Of a DNA stretch of 64,000 bases, positions 9,066 to 18,219 are shown piece after piece. Position 1 is the stretch's first letter; each line of letters opens with the position of its first letter. The translations under genes and the position numbers were made by a program. The notes beneath the pieces are model-generated. The model searched no databases. It was not told where the DNA came from and worked only from the letters and a program-made list of their open reading frames with translations. This DNA is from Sphingobacterium pedocola (GTDB taxonomy: Bacteria; Bacteroidota; Bacteroidia; Sphingobacteriales; Sphingobacteriaceae): the NCBI RefSeq assembly GCF_015209965.1, contig NZ_MU158690.1, positions 372,854 through 436,853 of the forward strand, read 5' to 3'.

Positions 9066-9545
9066 ATGAAGAAAATTGTCATATTTTGCTATGTTTTATT
9101 GTCATGTATTGTGTCCGTAAGCGGTCAGGAAACTGTTGGAGCAAAGCGCGCCGGCAATTCGTGGATATGGGGTCCGTCAATCGGCTATCAATATCAAAAT
9201 GGAAACTTTTTAAAGCTATCGGGTTGGGGACTTTTTGCTCCCAACGAATACCAGTATATCAAAATAAATGGAGGGGCTAATTTTACCTGGATGATGGATC
9301 GTACAACTGTGGTACCGGAGGTTGGGCTTACCTATTATCTTAGTGATAGGGGAATCTGGCCATTTGTTAAAGGTGAAATTACACCTTATAGCGCGACGCC
9401 TAAGGTAGGGGTGAGTCTGGCATCGTTGGTCGATATCAGTGTAGGGTATGGCTTTAATATCAATCAGAAATCTGATTTTAAGAAGATCGATGGGCTTACA
9501 TTTTCTGTTGGACTAAATCTCCCATTGAATTTTCATTTATATTAA
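9066..9545 (+). CDS. Hypothetical exported protein, probably small outer-membrane beta-barrel
   Basis: The open frame begins near 8841, but the ATG at 9066 starts a clear signal peptide (MKKIVIFCYVLLSCIVSVSG), so I take that as the start, giving 159 residues. The mature part alternates polar and aromatic residues in short strands (IWGPSIGYQYQ, VVPEVGLTYYL, DISVGYGFNI, FSVGLNLPL) and ends in an aromatic residue, as small eight-strand outer-membrane barrels do. I do not recognise a named family. It stands alone between a tRNA and the convergent broken GH43 gene. Function unknown. Confidence 0.7.
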   Translation: MKKIVIFCYVLLSCIVSVSGQETVGAKRAGNSWIWGPSIGYQYQNGNFLKLSGWGLFAPNEYQYIKINGGANFTWMMDRTTVVPEVGLTYYLSDRGIWPFVKGEITPYSATPKVGVSLASLVDISVGYGFNINQKSDFKKIDGLTFSVGLNLPLNFHLY

Positions 9546-9615
9546 ATCTATATAAAAAACGCTTAATCGATAAGGGTAAAACATTTTTTATATGCTTAGC
9601 TAAGATAAAGGGTTT

Positions 9616-11519
9616 CTATAAAGTCGGCTCAATAGATTTTATCGTTCCATCACTATTAAACTCCATTTTATCGATGCATACTTCCCTGTGGAATCCTGCC
9701 GCCCCGCCCATCTTTATTCCATTAGGCCGATTAAACCGATGGTAGACGATATGCCATTCGTCGGTTCCCGGTACTTGTATTACCGAATTATGTCCCGTTC
9801 CATAGATTCCTTTACCAGGAGATTTCGTTAAGATGCGGTTGTTCGTGGGTATAGTAAGAGGACCAGTGGCTGACGTTGAGGTTGCGTACCTGACACTATA
9901 ATTTTCACTCCGTGTGTCATCTTCAGACCACAAAAAATAGTATAGGCCCTTACGGTAAAATACATAGATGCCTTCACGGAAGGTATGATCCGGTGTCATT
10001 ACTTTAATAGTTTTTTTATCAATTGAAATCATATCCTTATTCAGCTCAGCTACGGCTAGATATCCATTACCCCAATATAAATAACTTTTCCCTGTTTTGG
10101 GATCTTCGAATACATCGGGATCTATTTCTTGACCGCCTTTTACACCGTCAGGTTTGAAGTCGATCAACGGTTTGCCCGAATCGACAAAGGGACCCGCAGG
10201 ATCATCTGCTACTGCTACACCAATTTTTTGAGCCGCTGTGAAATAATAATAATACGCATATTTTCCTTTTGTTTTCTTTTCAATGATACAAGGTGCCCAT
10301 GCGTTGCGATCTGCCCAAGAAACATCTTTTTTCAAATCTAATATAACTCCTTCATCAATCCAGTCTTTCAAGGTGTTGGAAGAGAATGTTTTGAAGTAAG
10401 AGCCGCTCCAACCATCAAAACCATCGCTTGTAGGATATAGATAGTACCTATTCGTTTTATTCGAGTAAAGGATGTCCGGATCCGCATAATAGCCTTCGAG
10501 AACAGGATTGTTGTCTGTTGGCGTGTTCAAGTTAGGTGGTATACCCCATTCCGCTGTCAATACATTGAGCTCACGTCGGGTGATTGGAATAATTGAACCA
10601 TGACGTGGGTGAAAGTCCATACTGATGTCCTTATCAATTACATTGAACACGTCCAAATCTTTACTCTCTGTGAATTGGTATTTCCCTTTCATATATACAT
10701 CATACATTAAGATGTAGGTGTCCGAATTGATAAGCTTAAATAGACTAGAGCCTTCCACAGCTTCGGGGGTCTGTTGTTTATAACCGGGTTGTTCAACCCA
10801 TATTCCTGAAGCTAAGGAATCTGTTAATGCCAATCGAATACCATCTCCATCTCCTTCAGTCTTGTAGAACAAATAATATAAGCCGTTTTTATTGATGATG
10901 TCACCGTCGATGCAGGATTTCCCATTTTTAGGTATAAACAAGACTTTTGGTTCATCTTCAAGATCGGTAAAATCAGCATTTGCGTAAGCATAATAGATGA
11001 TATCAGGTCCGGTACCATGTTTCATGGACCAATAAACCATGTACTTTTGGGTGTTGGGGTCGTATATGGTCTGTGGTGCCCATACTCTTTTAAGATTTTC
11101 CTGTGCCGAATAGCGCTCTTGGATGTTGATTATCGAGGAACTCCAGTTAATCAGGTCTGTTGATTTTAGTAGCACCAGGGCACGATTGGAATCCCATCCT
11201 TTTGAAGAAGTCATATCGGTTACCACCATATAAAAAGTCTTGCCATCCTCGCCTCGGATAATATGGGGTCGCGTACACCTCCTGTGGAACTGATTTCATT
11301 GGATTGTAAAACCGGCTGATTGTTATTTAGGGTGAGGTAATTATAGCCGTCAAGACTCACTGCAAAGCAGACTGCCTCTTCGTTTACATCGTTGCCCTTG
11401 AAATAGGTAAATAGATACCCTATGTAATCTTTTTCCGCCGGGCCGTATTTGTAATCTTGCGCGTACGTTGACAAAATTATTGTCAACAAGAAAACAGAAA
11501 TGAGTGCTCTTCCTTTCAT
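9616..11519 (-). pseudogene. Two-domain GH43 glycosidase, broken by a one-base frameshift
   Basis: Two minus-strand reading frames belong to one gene. The first (from ATG 11519, signal peptide ending STYAQ) runs to GGVRDP and then goes out of frame; the second resumes at FYMVVTDM. Adding one C to the C4 run at 11265-11268 restores RDPHIIRGEDGK, matching MRDPCIIRGEDGR of the GH43 gene at 4042. The repaired protein is about 634 residues: an N-terminal GH43-like propeller homologous to that gene (acidic residues in VRDP, IDGD and VEGSS), then a C-terminal GH43 domain with ADPDIL, IDPDVFED and REGIYVF supplying the catalytic acids. It would be an exported glycosidase. The break may be a real mutation, a phase-variable tract or a sequencing error. 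Confidence 0.85.
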
Positions 11520-11751
11520 CAATTATCTAAAATTTATTCATATAAATATACACTTTCCTCCATTGAAGAAGAGGGGTGCTTTTCATTAATAAACAGGGTG
11601 ATTTTAGTCGAAATTGGTGCACGGTACTTTCTTGCGGCACTTTATTGCCTTGCAAAGCTGGAGTTTCTATATTTGAGCGGAGACAATTTAAGGATAGTAA
11701 GATTGTATAGGTGGATACAACCAAGCTGAAAAATTCTTTACATTCGTATTC

Positions 11752-12804
11752 ATGAAAGATTTCCAATATTTAAATCAACCTACTGGGCGTATTATTCAAC
11801 AGGATGGGGAGAATTATCTTTTTTTCGGCGGTACAGCCTATTTAGGATTGCTTGATAATCCGCGTTATATTTCGCTTTACAAAGAAGGGATAGATAAGTA
11901 TGGGCTCAATAATGGTACATCGCGTAACAATAATGTTCAATTGGGGATATATCGTGAAGCTGAGAACCATACCGCACAACGTTTTGGATTTGAAGATGCG
12001 ATTTTGCTTTCCAGTGGTTATTTAGCCGCCCAATTAGCTATCAAAGTTTTGTGTGGGCGCGGAGAACTAATTTACGCGCCCGATACGCATCCTGCTTTAT
12101 GGATTGATGGAAAGCCGCATGTGAAAGAAAATTTCGATGTTTGGATGGAAGAAACCATAAACTATATTAACTGCTCAGACGGCGGCGAATTTGTTGTCGT
12201 GTCCAACGCACTCGATAATTTGACACCTATGTTATATGATTTTTCGTCTTTTGAAGCTATAAACCCGAATAAAAAGGTGTTGTTCGTATTAGATGATTCA
12301 CACGGTATCGGGGTGTTACGAAAAAATGGAACTTCGGTAGGTCTGAATTTTGCAGATCGGGATAATTTTACGCTAATCGTCGTAGCCTCTTTGGCTAAGG
12401 GGATGGGTACAGATGCGGGAGTAGTTCTGGGCAATAAAGAGCATATGGATATGTTGCGGAAGCATCCTATTTTTACCGGAGCATCGCCGTCTTCCCCTGC
12501 GAGCATGTATGTACTTTTGAAAGGACAGGATATTTATGAGCAATCTTTTGATAAGTTACAACATAATATTTCTTTAGCTCAGCAACTATTTGCGCATTTG
12601 CAGTTTAAAAGCATTTCTAATTTTTCAGTTTTTAGCGCGTTGGAAGCCAATCTATATCAGTATTTATTGGACAAAAATGTATTGATATCCAGCTTTTCGT
12701 ACCCTTTTCCCGCAAGCCCCTTGCTAAACCGTATTGTAATTTCGGCTTTACATGAAGAACAAGATTTACGTCACATTGCTGCTATCTTTTATGCGAAATC
12801 GTAA
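11752..12804 (+). CDS. PLP-dependent aminotransferase-fold enzyme of the alpha-oxoamine synthase group
   Basis: The 350-residue protein has the fold-type I PLP signatures of the BioF/Kbl/serine palmitoyltransferase group: NGTSRNNN early on, a DDSHGIG motif holding the cofactor aspartate, and SLAKGMG with the Schiff-base lysine. Members condense an amino acid with an acyl-CoA. It is about 40 residues shorter than BioF or the Kbl encoded at 47564, and no biotin genes are nearby, so the substrate is uncertain. The gene is monocistronic and divergent from the broken GH43 gene. Confidence 0.8.
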   Translation: MKDFQYLNQPTGRIIQQDGENYLFFGGTAYLGLLDNPRYISLYKEGIDKYGLNNGTSRNNNVQLGIYREAENHTAQRFGFEDAILLSSGYLAAQLAIKVLCGRGELIYAPDTHPALWIDGKPHVKENFDVWMEETINYINCSDGGEFVVVSNALDNLTPMLYDFSSFEAINPNKKVLFVLDDSHGIGVLRKNGTSVGLNFADRDNFTLIVVASLAKGMGTDAGVVLGNKEHMDMLRKHPIFTGASPSSPASMYVLLKGQDIYEQSFDKLQHNISLAQQLFAHLQFKSISNFSVFSALEANLYQYLLDKNVLISSFSYPFPASPLLNRIVISALHEEQDLRHIAAIFYAKS

Positions 12805-12810
12805 TAAATA

Positions 12811-12842
12811 TTTGACAGTCAGTAAAATAATAGTAGCTTTGC
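12811..12842 (+). promoter_or_regulatory. Bacteroidota promoter upstream of the HU gene (distal)
   Basis: TTTG at 12811-12814, exactly 19 bases, then TAGCTTTG at 12834-12841: a full match to the Bacteroidota sigma-A consensus. It lies about 170 bases before the HU start, giving a long leader. Confidence 0.65.
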
Positions 12843-12951
12843 AGACATTTTTGAGGAGTCAGAGTATCAGTTAGAACGTTAAATGTTTGAAAATGAAAAT
12901 TTTCTGTATCAGAAATACATGAAAAAATTTTTAAAGTTCATTTAAAAAAGA

Positions 12952-12959
12952 TACTTTTG
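12952..12959 (+). promoter_or_regulatory. Second -7 element upstream of the HU gene (proximal)
   Basis: TACTTTTG matches TAnnTTTG and lies 52 bases before the HU start codon. The -33 partner is weak. Together with the element at 12834 it suggests two start sites for HU. Confidence 0.5.
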
Positions 12960-13011
12960 CATCCCCAAATGATGGGATGAGCGAGTAATAAATAATTACA
13001 GTATAATAGAT

Positions 13012-13305
13012 ATGACTAAAGCAGAAATTATTGCGGAAATCTCTACCAAGACAGGTTTAGAGAAGGTAGATGTTCAAGAGACAGTAGAGGCGTTCTTCAA
13101 AGTGGTTAAAAATTCAATGATTGGAGGAGAAAATGTTTATGTTAGAGGTTTTGGAAGTTTCGTGGTAAAAAAGAGAGCTGAAAAAACTGCGCGTAATATT
13201 TCCAAAAACACGGCGATTATTATCCCCGAACATTTTGTTCCAAGTTTTAAACCGGCAAAAGTTTTCGTTGAAAAAGTAAAAACTGGAAATAAAGCAAAAA
13301 AATAA
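13012..13305 (+). CDS. HU/IHF family nucleoid protein
   Basis: The 97-residue protein is a standard bacterial DNA-binding protein II: N-terminal helical dimer part (MTKAEIIAEISTKTGLEKVDVQETVEAFF), then the signature VRGFGSFVVKKRAEKTARN leading into the DNA-clasping arm, and FKPAKVFVEKV at the end, with a short lysine-rich tail. It bends and compacts DNA. It is followed after 15 bases by the TPR protein on the same strand and then by the tiny basic protein and RNase G. Confidence 0.95.
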   Translation: MTKAEIIAEISTKTGLEKVDVQETVEAFFKVVKNSMIGGENVYVRGFGSFVVKKRAEKTARNISKNTAIIIPEHFVPSFKPAKVFVEKVKTGNKAKK

Positions 13306-13320
13306 GAGTAAATTCGTCCC

Positions 13321-14160
13321 ATGCTTAATACCAAACAAATAATTGTCGTTGTATTCATAGTCGTCTTAATGGGCGTTCTATTGGCACGTCCTATTAAAGG
13401 TCTGGTTGATGGGGAGAAAGAAACAACAGGTAGCACCTCTTCGAATTCTACAGAATCTATGTATAATCTGAAATATGTTTCGGATATTGCAAAGCAAAGT
13501 ATCAATGCGTCACTCGTGCAGGATATTGCAGCGATTGAGGCTAAAGTAGAAGAGGCTGAGGGAGAAGAAAAAGTTACATTGTTGCAAGAGTTGGCAAATA
13601 AGTGGGATGACGTAGCTAAAGATGCTCCTCAGGGTTTTGTCTATGCTGAAATGGCCGAGATTACACCTAAATTCGACTATTGGTTGAAAGCTGGAGATTC
13701 GTACCGTGCTGCGTACACTAATTTGCAGGATACAACAATGGCGTCTGCTTTAAATCAGCGGGCTATTCAATCGTATGAAAAGGCGTTGGAATTAGACGCA
13801 AACAATTTGTCTGCAAAAACTGGTCTTGGAGCAGCGCTGGTAACAGGATCTAACAATCCTATGGCTGGTATTGCATTGCTACAAGAAGTGGTTAAAGCGG
13901 AACCGAAAAATATCGAAGCGAATAAAACGTTGGGTTTGTTTTCACTACAATCACAACAATACGACAAGGCTATTGAGCGCTTCAAAACTGTCGTAGAATT
14001 GAAGCCTGATGCGGAGTCGTACTTTTACTTAGCGACAGGATATGAAAAAATTGGGTTGAGGACGGAGGCTATTTCTGCTTTTCAAAAGAGTAAGGCAATG
14101 GCTGCAGATCCAACTCTCTCTCAATACATCGATCGTCAGATCGAAGCATTGAGTAAGTAA
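13321..14160 (+). CDS. TPR protein with N-terminal membrane anchor
   Basis: The 279-residue protein starts with a single hydrophobic segment (about residues 6-24, IIVVVFIVVLMGVLLARPI) that should anchor it in the inner membrane. Tetratricopeptide units follow: one around residues 135-165 (AIQSYEKALELDANNLSAKTGLG), then two more in tandem to residue 270 (LGLFSLQSQQYDKAIERFKTVVEL, YEKIGLRTEAISAFQKS). TPRs bind partner proteins. It lies between HU and RNase G, an arrangement I believe is common in Bacteroidota, but the partner is unknown. Confidence 0.88.
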   Translation: MLNTKQIIVVVFIVVLMGVLLARPIKGLVDGEKETTGSTSSNSTESMYNLKYVSDIAKQSINASLVQDIAAIEAKVEEAEGEEKVTLLQELANKWDDVAKDAPQGFVYAEMAEITPKFDYWLKAGDSYRAAYTNLQDTTMASALNQRAIQSYEKALELDANNLSAKTGLGAALVTGSNNPMAGIALLQEVVKAEPKNIEANKTLGLFSLQSQQYDKAIERFKTVVELKPDAESYFYLATGYEKIGLRTEAISAFQKSKAMAADPTLSQYIDRQIEALSK

Positions 14161-14202
14161 TTAACAGATTTTATTTACATCATTTTTAAAAACATTAAAG
14201 CT

Positions 14203-14292
14203 ATGCCAAGCGGAAAAAAAAGAAAAAGACACAAAATGGCTACTCACAAACGTAAAAAGCGTTTAAGAAAAAATAGACACAAGAAAAAATAG
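14203..14292 (+). CDS. Tiny basic protein, mS38/COX24-like (AURKAIP1 domain)
   Basis: A 29-codon frame starts MPSGKKRKRHKMATHKRKKR and ends in RKNRHKKK; about two thirds of residues are Lys, Arg or His. The composition and the HK(R)KK(R) core match the C-terminal domain shared with mitochondrial ribosomal protein mS38 (AURKAIP1/COX24), which has a short bacterial counterpart annotated in many Bacteroidota between HU and ribonuclease G. A place on the small ribosomal subunit is therefore likely. The start ATG is preceded by an A-rich stretch and no Shine-Dalgarno, as usual in this phylum. It is too short for default gene finders. Confidence 0.8.
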   Translation: MPSGKKRKRHKMATHKRKKRLRKNRHKKK

Positions 14293-14462
14293 TTTCTTGT
14301 TGCTAATAGTCAAATGAGGTTTTATTACTTCAAGACATGGTACAATCTATAACAAAACAGCTTGTTTTAGCGTAGATTGTATTTTTTCATTAAACGAGTT
14401 TTATGTTTCATAAGGGATTTCAATGGTGCGCGAGGTACTATTTCCCATAATATTAGTAGCTG

Positions 14463-16016
14463 TTGGTAAAGGAATTAATTATCGATTCAACTCCTGAAAA
14501 AGGAGTGACTATTGCTTTACTACAGGACAAGCAACTTGTTGAACTCAATCGTGAGCAAGCTGGGAGTAATTTTGCTGTAGGAGATATTTATCTCGGACGC
14601 ATCAAAAAAATTATGCCCGGTCTGAATGCAGCATTCGTAGATGTAGGTTACGAAAAGGATGCGTTCTTGCACTATTTGGATTTGGGACCTCAGGTACAAT
14701 CGTTGCTTAAACTGACTCGAATAGTAAAGAATGGCAGTTATCAGGAGAAACTGCTCAATAGTTTGAAGCTTGAAAAGGATATCGATAAGGCAGGAAAAAT
14801 TTCGGACATTTTATCCCGAAATATGATTTTACCGGTACAGATAGCCAAAGAACCTATATCTACGAAAGGCCCGCGCTTGAGTTCGGACTTGTCCATTGCA
14901 GGGCGTTTTGTAGTACTGGTGCCGTTTTCAAGTTCGGTTTCTATTTCAAAGAAAATCAAGGGCAGCGCTGAACGAAGTAGACTGAAGAAAATTGTAGAAA
15001 GTATTAAACCTGCAAATTTTGGAGTCATCATACGTACAGTGTCAGAAGGTAAAGGAGTCGACGAACTTCAAAAGGATCTTCTGGATTTGATTTCTAAATG
15101 GGAACTGTTTACCAAGCGCCTTAAAACTGTAGAACCACCGCAAAAAATATTGGGTGAAATGGATAGAGCTTCTACCATTGTACGTGATCTTTTAACGGAT
15201 GAGTTTGCACATATATATGTTAACGATCCTGTTATTTATGAGGAAACGAAATCATACATACAGGAAATTTCGCCAGAACTGGAAAAAATAGTTAAACTTT
15301 ATAAACATAAAGAACCTATTTTTGATCACTATGGTATCGAAAAGCAGATTAAGGCGTCTTTCGGCAAGACGGTAAATTTACAGGGTGGTGCATATTTGGT
15401 TATTGAACATACCGAAGCGCTGCATGTCATCGACGTAAATAGTGGTAACCGCATTGCGAACAAAGAAAATCAGGAAGATAATGCACTCTTGGTAAACAAG
15501 GAGGCGGCAAAGGAGATCGCAAGACAGTTGCGATTACGTGATATGGGAGGTATAGTCGTTATTGACTTTATCGACATGCACAAAGCGCCAAATCGTAAAG
15601 AGTTGTATACTTTCTTAAAGGAATGTATGAATGAGGATAGAGCCCGTCATACCATTCTTCCTCCAAGTAAATTTGGCCTCGTACAGATTACGCGTCAGCG
15701 TGTACGACCCGAAATGAGCATCGTGACAAGCGAGAAATGTCCGGCTTGTGATGGTACAGGAGAAATAAGATCGAGCATTGTGTTGCTTGATGATATAGAA
15801 AATAATTTGAGTTTTATTCTTGAAGAGCAAAACGAAAAAGGTATTACATTATGTGTACATCCTTATATCGACGCCTACATTAAGTCAGGTTTTATCTCAA
15901 GAAGAATCAAGTGGTTTTTTAAATACGGCAAGTGGATTAAGGTAAAATCTATACAGTCGTATTACTTAACGGAGTTTCATTTCTTCAATTCGAAAGAAGA
16001 GGAAATTAAGTTATAA
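14463..16016 (+). CDS. rng: Ribonuclease E/G (RNase G type)
   Basis: The 517-residue endoribonuclease processes rRNA and degrades mRNA. It has the S1 RNA-binding part at about residues 38-130 (GDIYLGRIKKIMPGLNAAFV), the DNase I-like catalytic part with metal-binding aspartates in VIDVNSGN and DFIDM, and the zinc-link cysteines CPAC. Length suits RNase G without the long RNase E tail. A stop codon lies two codons upstream, so the start must be TTG 14463 (MVKELIIDS, the usual family beginning). It follows the tiny basic protein on the same strand and ends at a strong terminator. Confidence 0.94.
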   Translation: MVKELIIDSTPEKGVTIALLQDKQLVELNREQAGSNFAVGDIYLGRIKKIMPGLNAAFVDVGYEKDAFLHYLDLGPQVQSLLKLTRIVKNGSYQEKLLNSLKLEKDIDKAGKISDILSRNMILPVQIAKEPISTKGPRLSSDLSIAGRFVVLVPFSSSVSISKKIKGSAERSRLKKIVESIKPANFGVIIRTVSEGKGVDELQKDLLDLISKWELFTKRLKTVEPPQKILGEMDRASTIVRDLLTDEFAHIYVNDPVIYEETKSYIQEISPELEKIVKLYKHKEPIFDHYGIEKQIKASFGKTVNLQGGAYLVIEHTEALHVIDVNSGNRIANKENQEDNALLVNKEAAKEIARQLRLRDMGGIVVIDFIDMHKAPNRKELYTFLKECMNEDRARHTILPPSKFGLVQITRQRVRPEMSIVTSEKCPACDGTGEIRSSIVLLDDIENNLSFILEEQNEKGITLCVHPYIDAYIKSGFISRRIKWFFKYGKWIKVKSIQSYYLTEFHFFNSKEEEIKL

Positions 16017-16025
16017 TAAGGAATT

Positions 16026-16059
16026 AAAAAAGGGAATTCAAATTTGAATTCCCTTTTTT
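16026..16059 (+). terminator. Bidirectional terminator between rng and the Rrf2 gene
   Basis: A palindrome with an 11-bp core stem GGGAATTCAAA / TTTGAATTCCC flanked by A6 and T6 runs, between convergent genes. It can serve both strands. Confidence 0.85.
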
Positions 16060-16066
16060 AATTTCT

Positions 16067-16501
16067 TTACTCGAGATTAAGCTCTTTTTCCTTATTGATG
16101 AGATTTGCAACACTGGTGTCATTTAAGATTTGAAGCATCGCATTCCGTACTTCTACAAAGGTATCTCGGATACCACATGCATGCTCTTCAACACATTCTT
16201 CGCAAGAGCGATAGAAGTTGAGACTAACGCAGGGGAGTAACGCAATAGGACCGTCGATTAAACGCATCACTTGTGATAAGAAGATATCTTCAGGCGCTTT
16301 ATTTAAGCTGTATCCACCTCCCGCACCTTTCTTAGAATACAAAATTCCCGCGTTCCTCATTTCTAAAAGAATCTGCTCTAAGAATTTTTTTGGTATACGT
16401 TCCTCTTCAGCAATTTTTATAATCTGTATTGGCTCCTGACCGTAGTTTCTACCCAGTACCATCAGGGCTTTTATAGCATATTTTGTTTTCTTAGAAAGCA
16501 T
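16067..16501 (-). CDS. Rrf2 family transcriptional regulator
   Basis: The 144-residue regulator has the Rrf2 winged helix (MLSKKTKYAIKALMVLG, recognition helix in KKFLEQILLEMRNAG, wing GAGGGYSLNKA). Four cysteines follow at C91, C100, C103 and C109, in the region where IscR-type members bind an Fe-S cluster, although the spacing differs from IscR (C92, C98, C104). It is therefore likely a redox, iron-sulfur or nitric-oxide sensor. No suf or isc genes are near, so its targets are elsewhere. It is transcribed alone and convergent with rng. Confidence 0.88.
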   Translation of the reverse strand: MLSKKTKYAIKALMVLGRNYGQEPIQIIKIAEEERIPKKFLEQILLEMRNAGILYSKKGAGGGYSLNKAPEDIFLSQVMRLIDGPIALLPCVSLNFYRSCEECVEEHACGIRDTFVEVRNAMLQILNDTSVANLINKEKELNLE

Positions 16502-16552
16502 AGTAATTCCTCTTAACCATCAAAAATACATAATTTAAAGCGCTAAAAAAAA

Positions 16553-18196
16553 TTATTGCCCCAGTACCTCTGCGATGGGCTTTCCAATATTTCCGTTTGG
16601 CTCCATTATGTGCAATAAAGCCGATAATGTAGGGGCAATATCTACAATATGCACTTCTCTGTTGGTTACGCCTGCTTTAATCCCCCATCCCATAAATACC
16701 AACGGGATGTGCGAATCATATGGCGACCACACACCATGGGTGGTACCCGTGCCCCGTGGTGTGCCCGAATACCATTGCGGCTCGGTAATCAGCTGAATTG
16801 CCCCACTTCTTTTGCGATTATATCCGTTGATGATCTTTTCGCGGAGTGGGGCAGGAATAAACATATTTTCATTATTCTCCATGTCGATCACGTATGCTAT
16901 TCCATCCACCCTGTTCAGGTTTTTAGTAATAACTTTCTTTACCAAATCGGCATCCAATTTTAATGAATCGATGAGCGTATAATTAAGATGCACTTGGTAA
17001 TTCAGTAAGCTATTTACCATCTCGCCAGCTCCAAATTCTGCTTCCAATTCCGCATTGAGATCGCGCAAGATCTGACGGGTGAATAAATATCCGCCGTTTC
17101 CTCTTTGATCCGTAAAATATAAGGGATTATACGATGCGGCATGGTCGGCTGTCAGGAAAAATGTGTATTTGCCTTCACCTACCGTTTCATCCAAATAAGC
17201 TAGAAAATCAGCAATATCCTGATCCAATCGCAGGTATGTATCTTCAATTTCTACTGCCGAAACAGAGTAGCGGTGACCCACGTAGTCTGTTGCAGAAAGA
17301 CTCACGCATAAGAAATCTGTACTTTGACTCGGATTATGTCCTAATTTTTCATGCGCAATAGCTGCTTTCGCAAAGTCGAGTGTAAACGTATTGCCCTGAG
17401 GAGTTGTTTTGATCAGCTCTAATCCGGCATCTTTCATGAGCTCAGAAGTTTTCCGCGGAAATCCCGAACTCGTTTCACCTGCCCATTTTCCTTCATAGAT
17501 ATTATCGTCTTCGATGCTATTTGTCTGATAGCTTTCGATTGGATAGAGGGTGTTCCAGTCCTGTTTTAGGTACTTTTTGGCCAATTTTTCTTTGTTGAAG
17601 CCATTTACCCACTTTGGTAATTCTTCCATGTAAAATGTGCTCGAAATCCAATCCCCGGATTTACTTTCAAACCAGTAGGCCGCATCTGCAAAATGACCTG
17701 CCGGTAAAATTCCACCTCGATCTTTTATCGAGATTCCAATCACTTTCGATTTAAAATTGGTCGCTAATTTTAGCTGATCTGTGATTGTAGAGGCCAATAA
17801 ATTTCGTGGAGACTGCTGCCCTTCTTTTCCTGTTGTACCGACTCCGTTAACTTTATCATCCTGTGTGCAATACATTTGTTGGCCGGTAGCTTGTATAATC
17901 CAGTCGTTACCCGAAATGCCATGTATGGAGGGGACAGATCCTGTATACACGGAGCTATGACCAATCGCTGTATAGGTGGGGATGTAGTTGATGATCGTAT
18001 TCTCACAGGAGAAACCATCCTTTAATATTCTTTTGAATCCTTTGTCGCCGTATCGGTCTGCAAATCGGTAGAGGTAATCCCAACGCATTTGGTCTACCAT
18101 AAGCCCCACGACGAGTTTAGGACGGTCTACCTGTGCATTTGAAATGGAACAGATGCTTGAAAACAGTGATAGTAATAAAAAAATGCGTCTCTTCAT
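16553..18196 (-). CDS. PafA-like exported alkaline phosphatase
   Basis: I start the gene at ATG 18196, where a signal peptide begins (MKRRIFLLLSLFSSICSISNAQ); the longer frame from 18301 would run into uvrA. The 547-residue enzyme belongs to the nucleotide pyrophosphatase/phosphodiesterase fold and closely resembles PafA, the calcium-activated zinc phosphomonoesterase of Bacteroidota. Visible elements are VGLMVDQMRWDYLYRF, the nucleophile threonine in PTYTAIGHSS, the asparagine in HGISGNDW, the Lys and Arg in SIKDRGG, and TADHAAS with metal ligands. It would free phosphate from organic esters in the periplasm. It starts 23 bases after uvrA on the same strand. Confidence 0.9.
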   Translation of the reverse strand: MKRRIFLLLSLFSSICSISNAQVDRPKLVVGLMVDQMRWDYLYRFADRYGDKGFKRILKDGFSCENTIINYIPTYTAIGHSSVYTGSVPSIHGISGNDWIIQATGQQMYCTQDDKVNGVGTTGKEGQQSPRNLLASTITDQLKLATNFKSKVIGISIKDRGGILPAGHFADAAYWFESKSGDWISSTFYMEELPKWVNGFNKEKLAKKYLKQDWNTLYPIESYQTNSIEDDNIYEGKWAGETSSGFPRKTSELMKDAGLELIKTTPQGNTFTLDFAKAAIAHEKLGHNPSQSTDFLCVSLSATDYVGHRYSVSAVEIEDTYLRLDQDIADFLAYLDETVGEGKYTFFLTADHAASYNPLYFTDQRGNGGYLFTRQILRDLNAELEAEFGAGEMVNSLLNYQVHLNYTLIDSLKLDADLVKKVITKNLNRVDGIAYVIDMENNENMFIPAPLREKIINGYNRKRSGAIQLITEPQWYSGTPRGTGTTHGVWSPYDSHIPLVFMGWGIKAGVTNREVHIVDIAPTLSALLHIMEPNGNIGKPIAEVLGQ

Positions 18197-18219
18197 ATGA
18201 ATATTTATAGGATACCAAG

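Noticed and set aside
11527..11766. 79-codon minus-strand frame between the broken GH43 gene and the PLP enzyme
   Set aside because: Low-complexity, no domain or signal peptide, and it overlaps the PLP enzyme start; probably chance.
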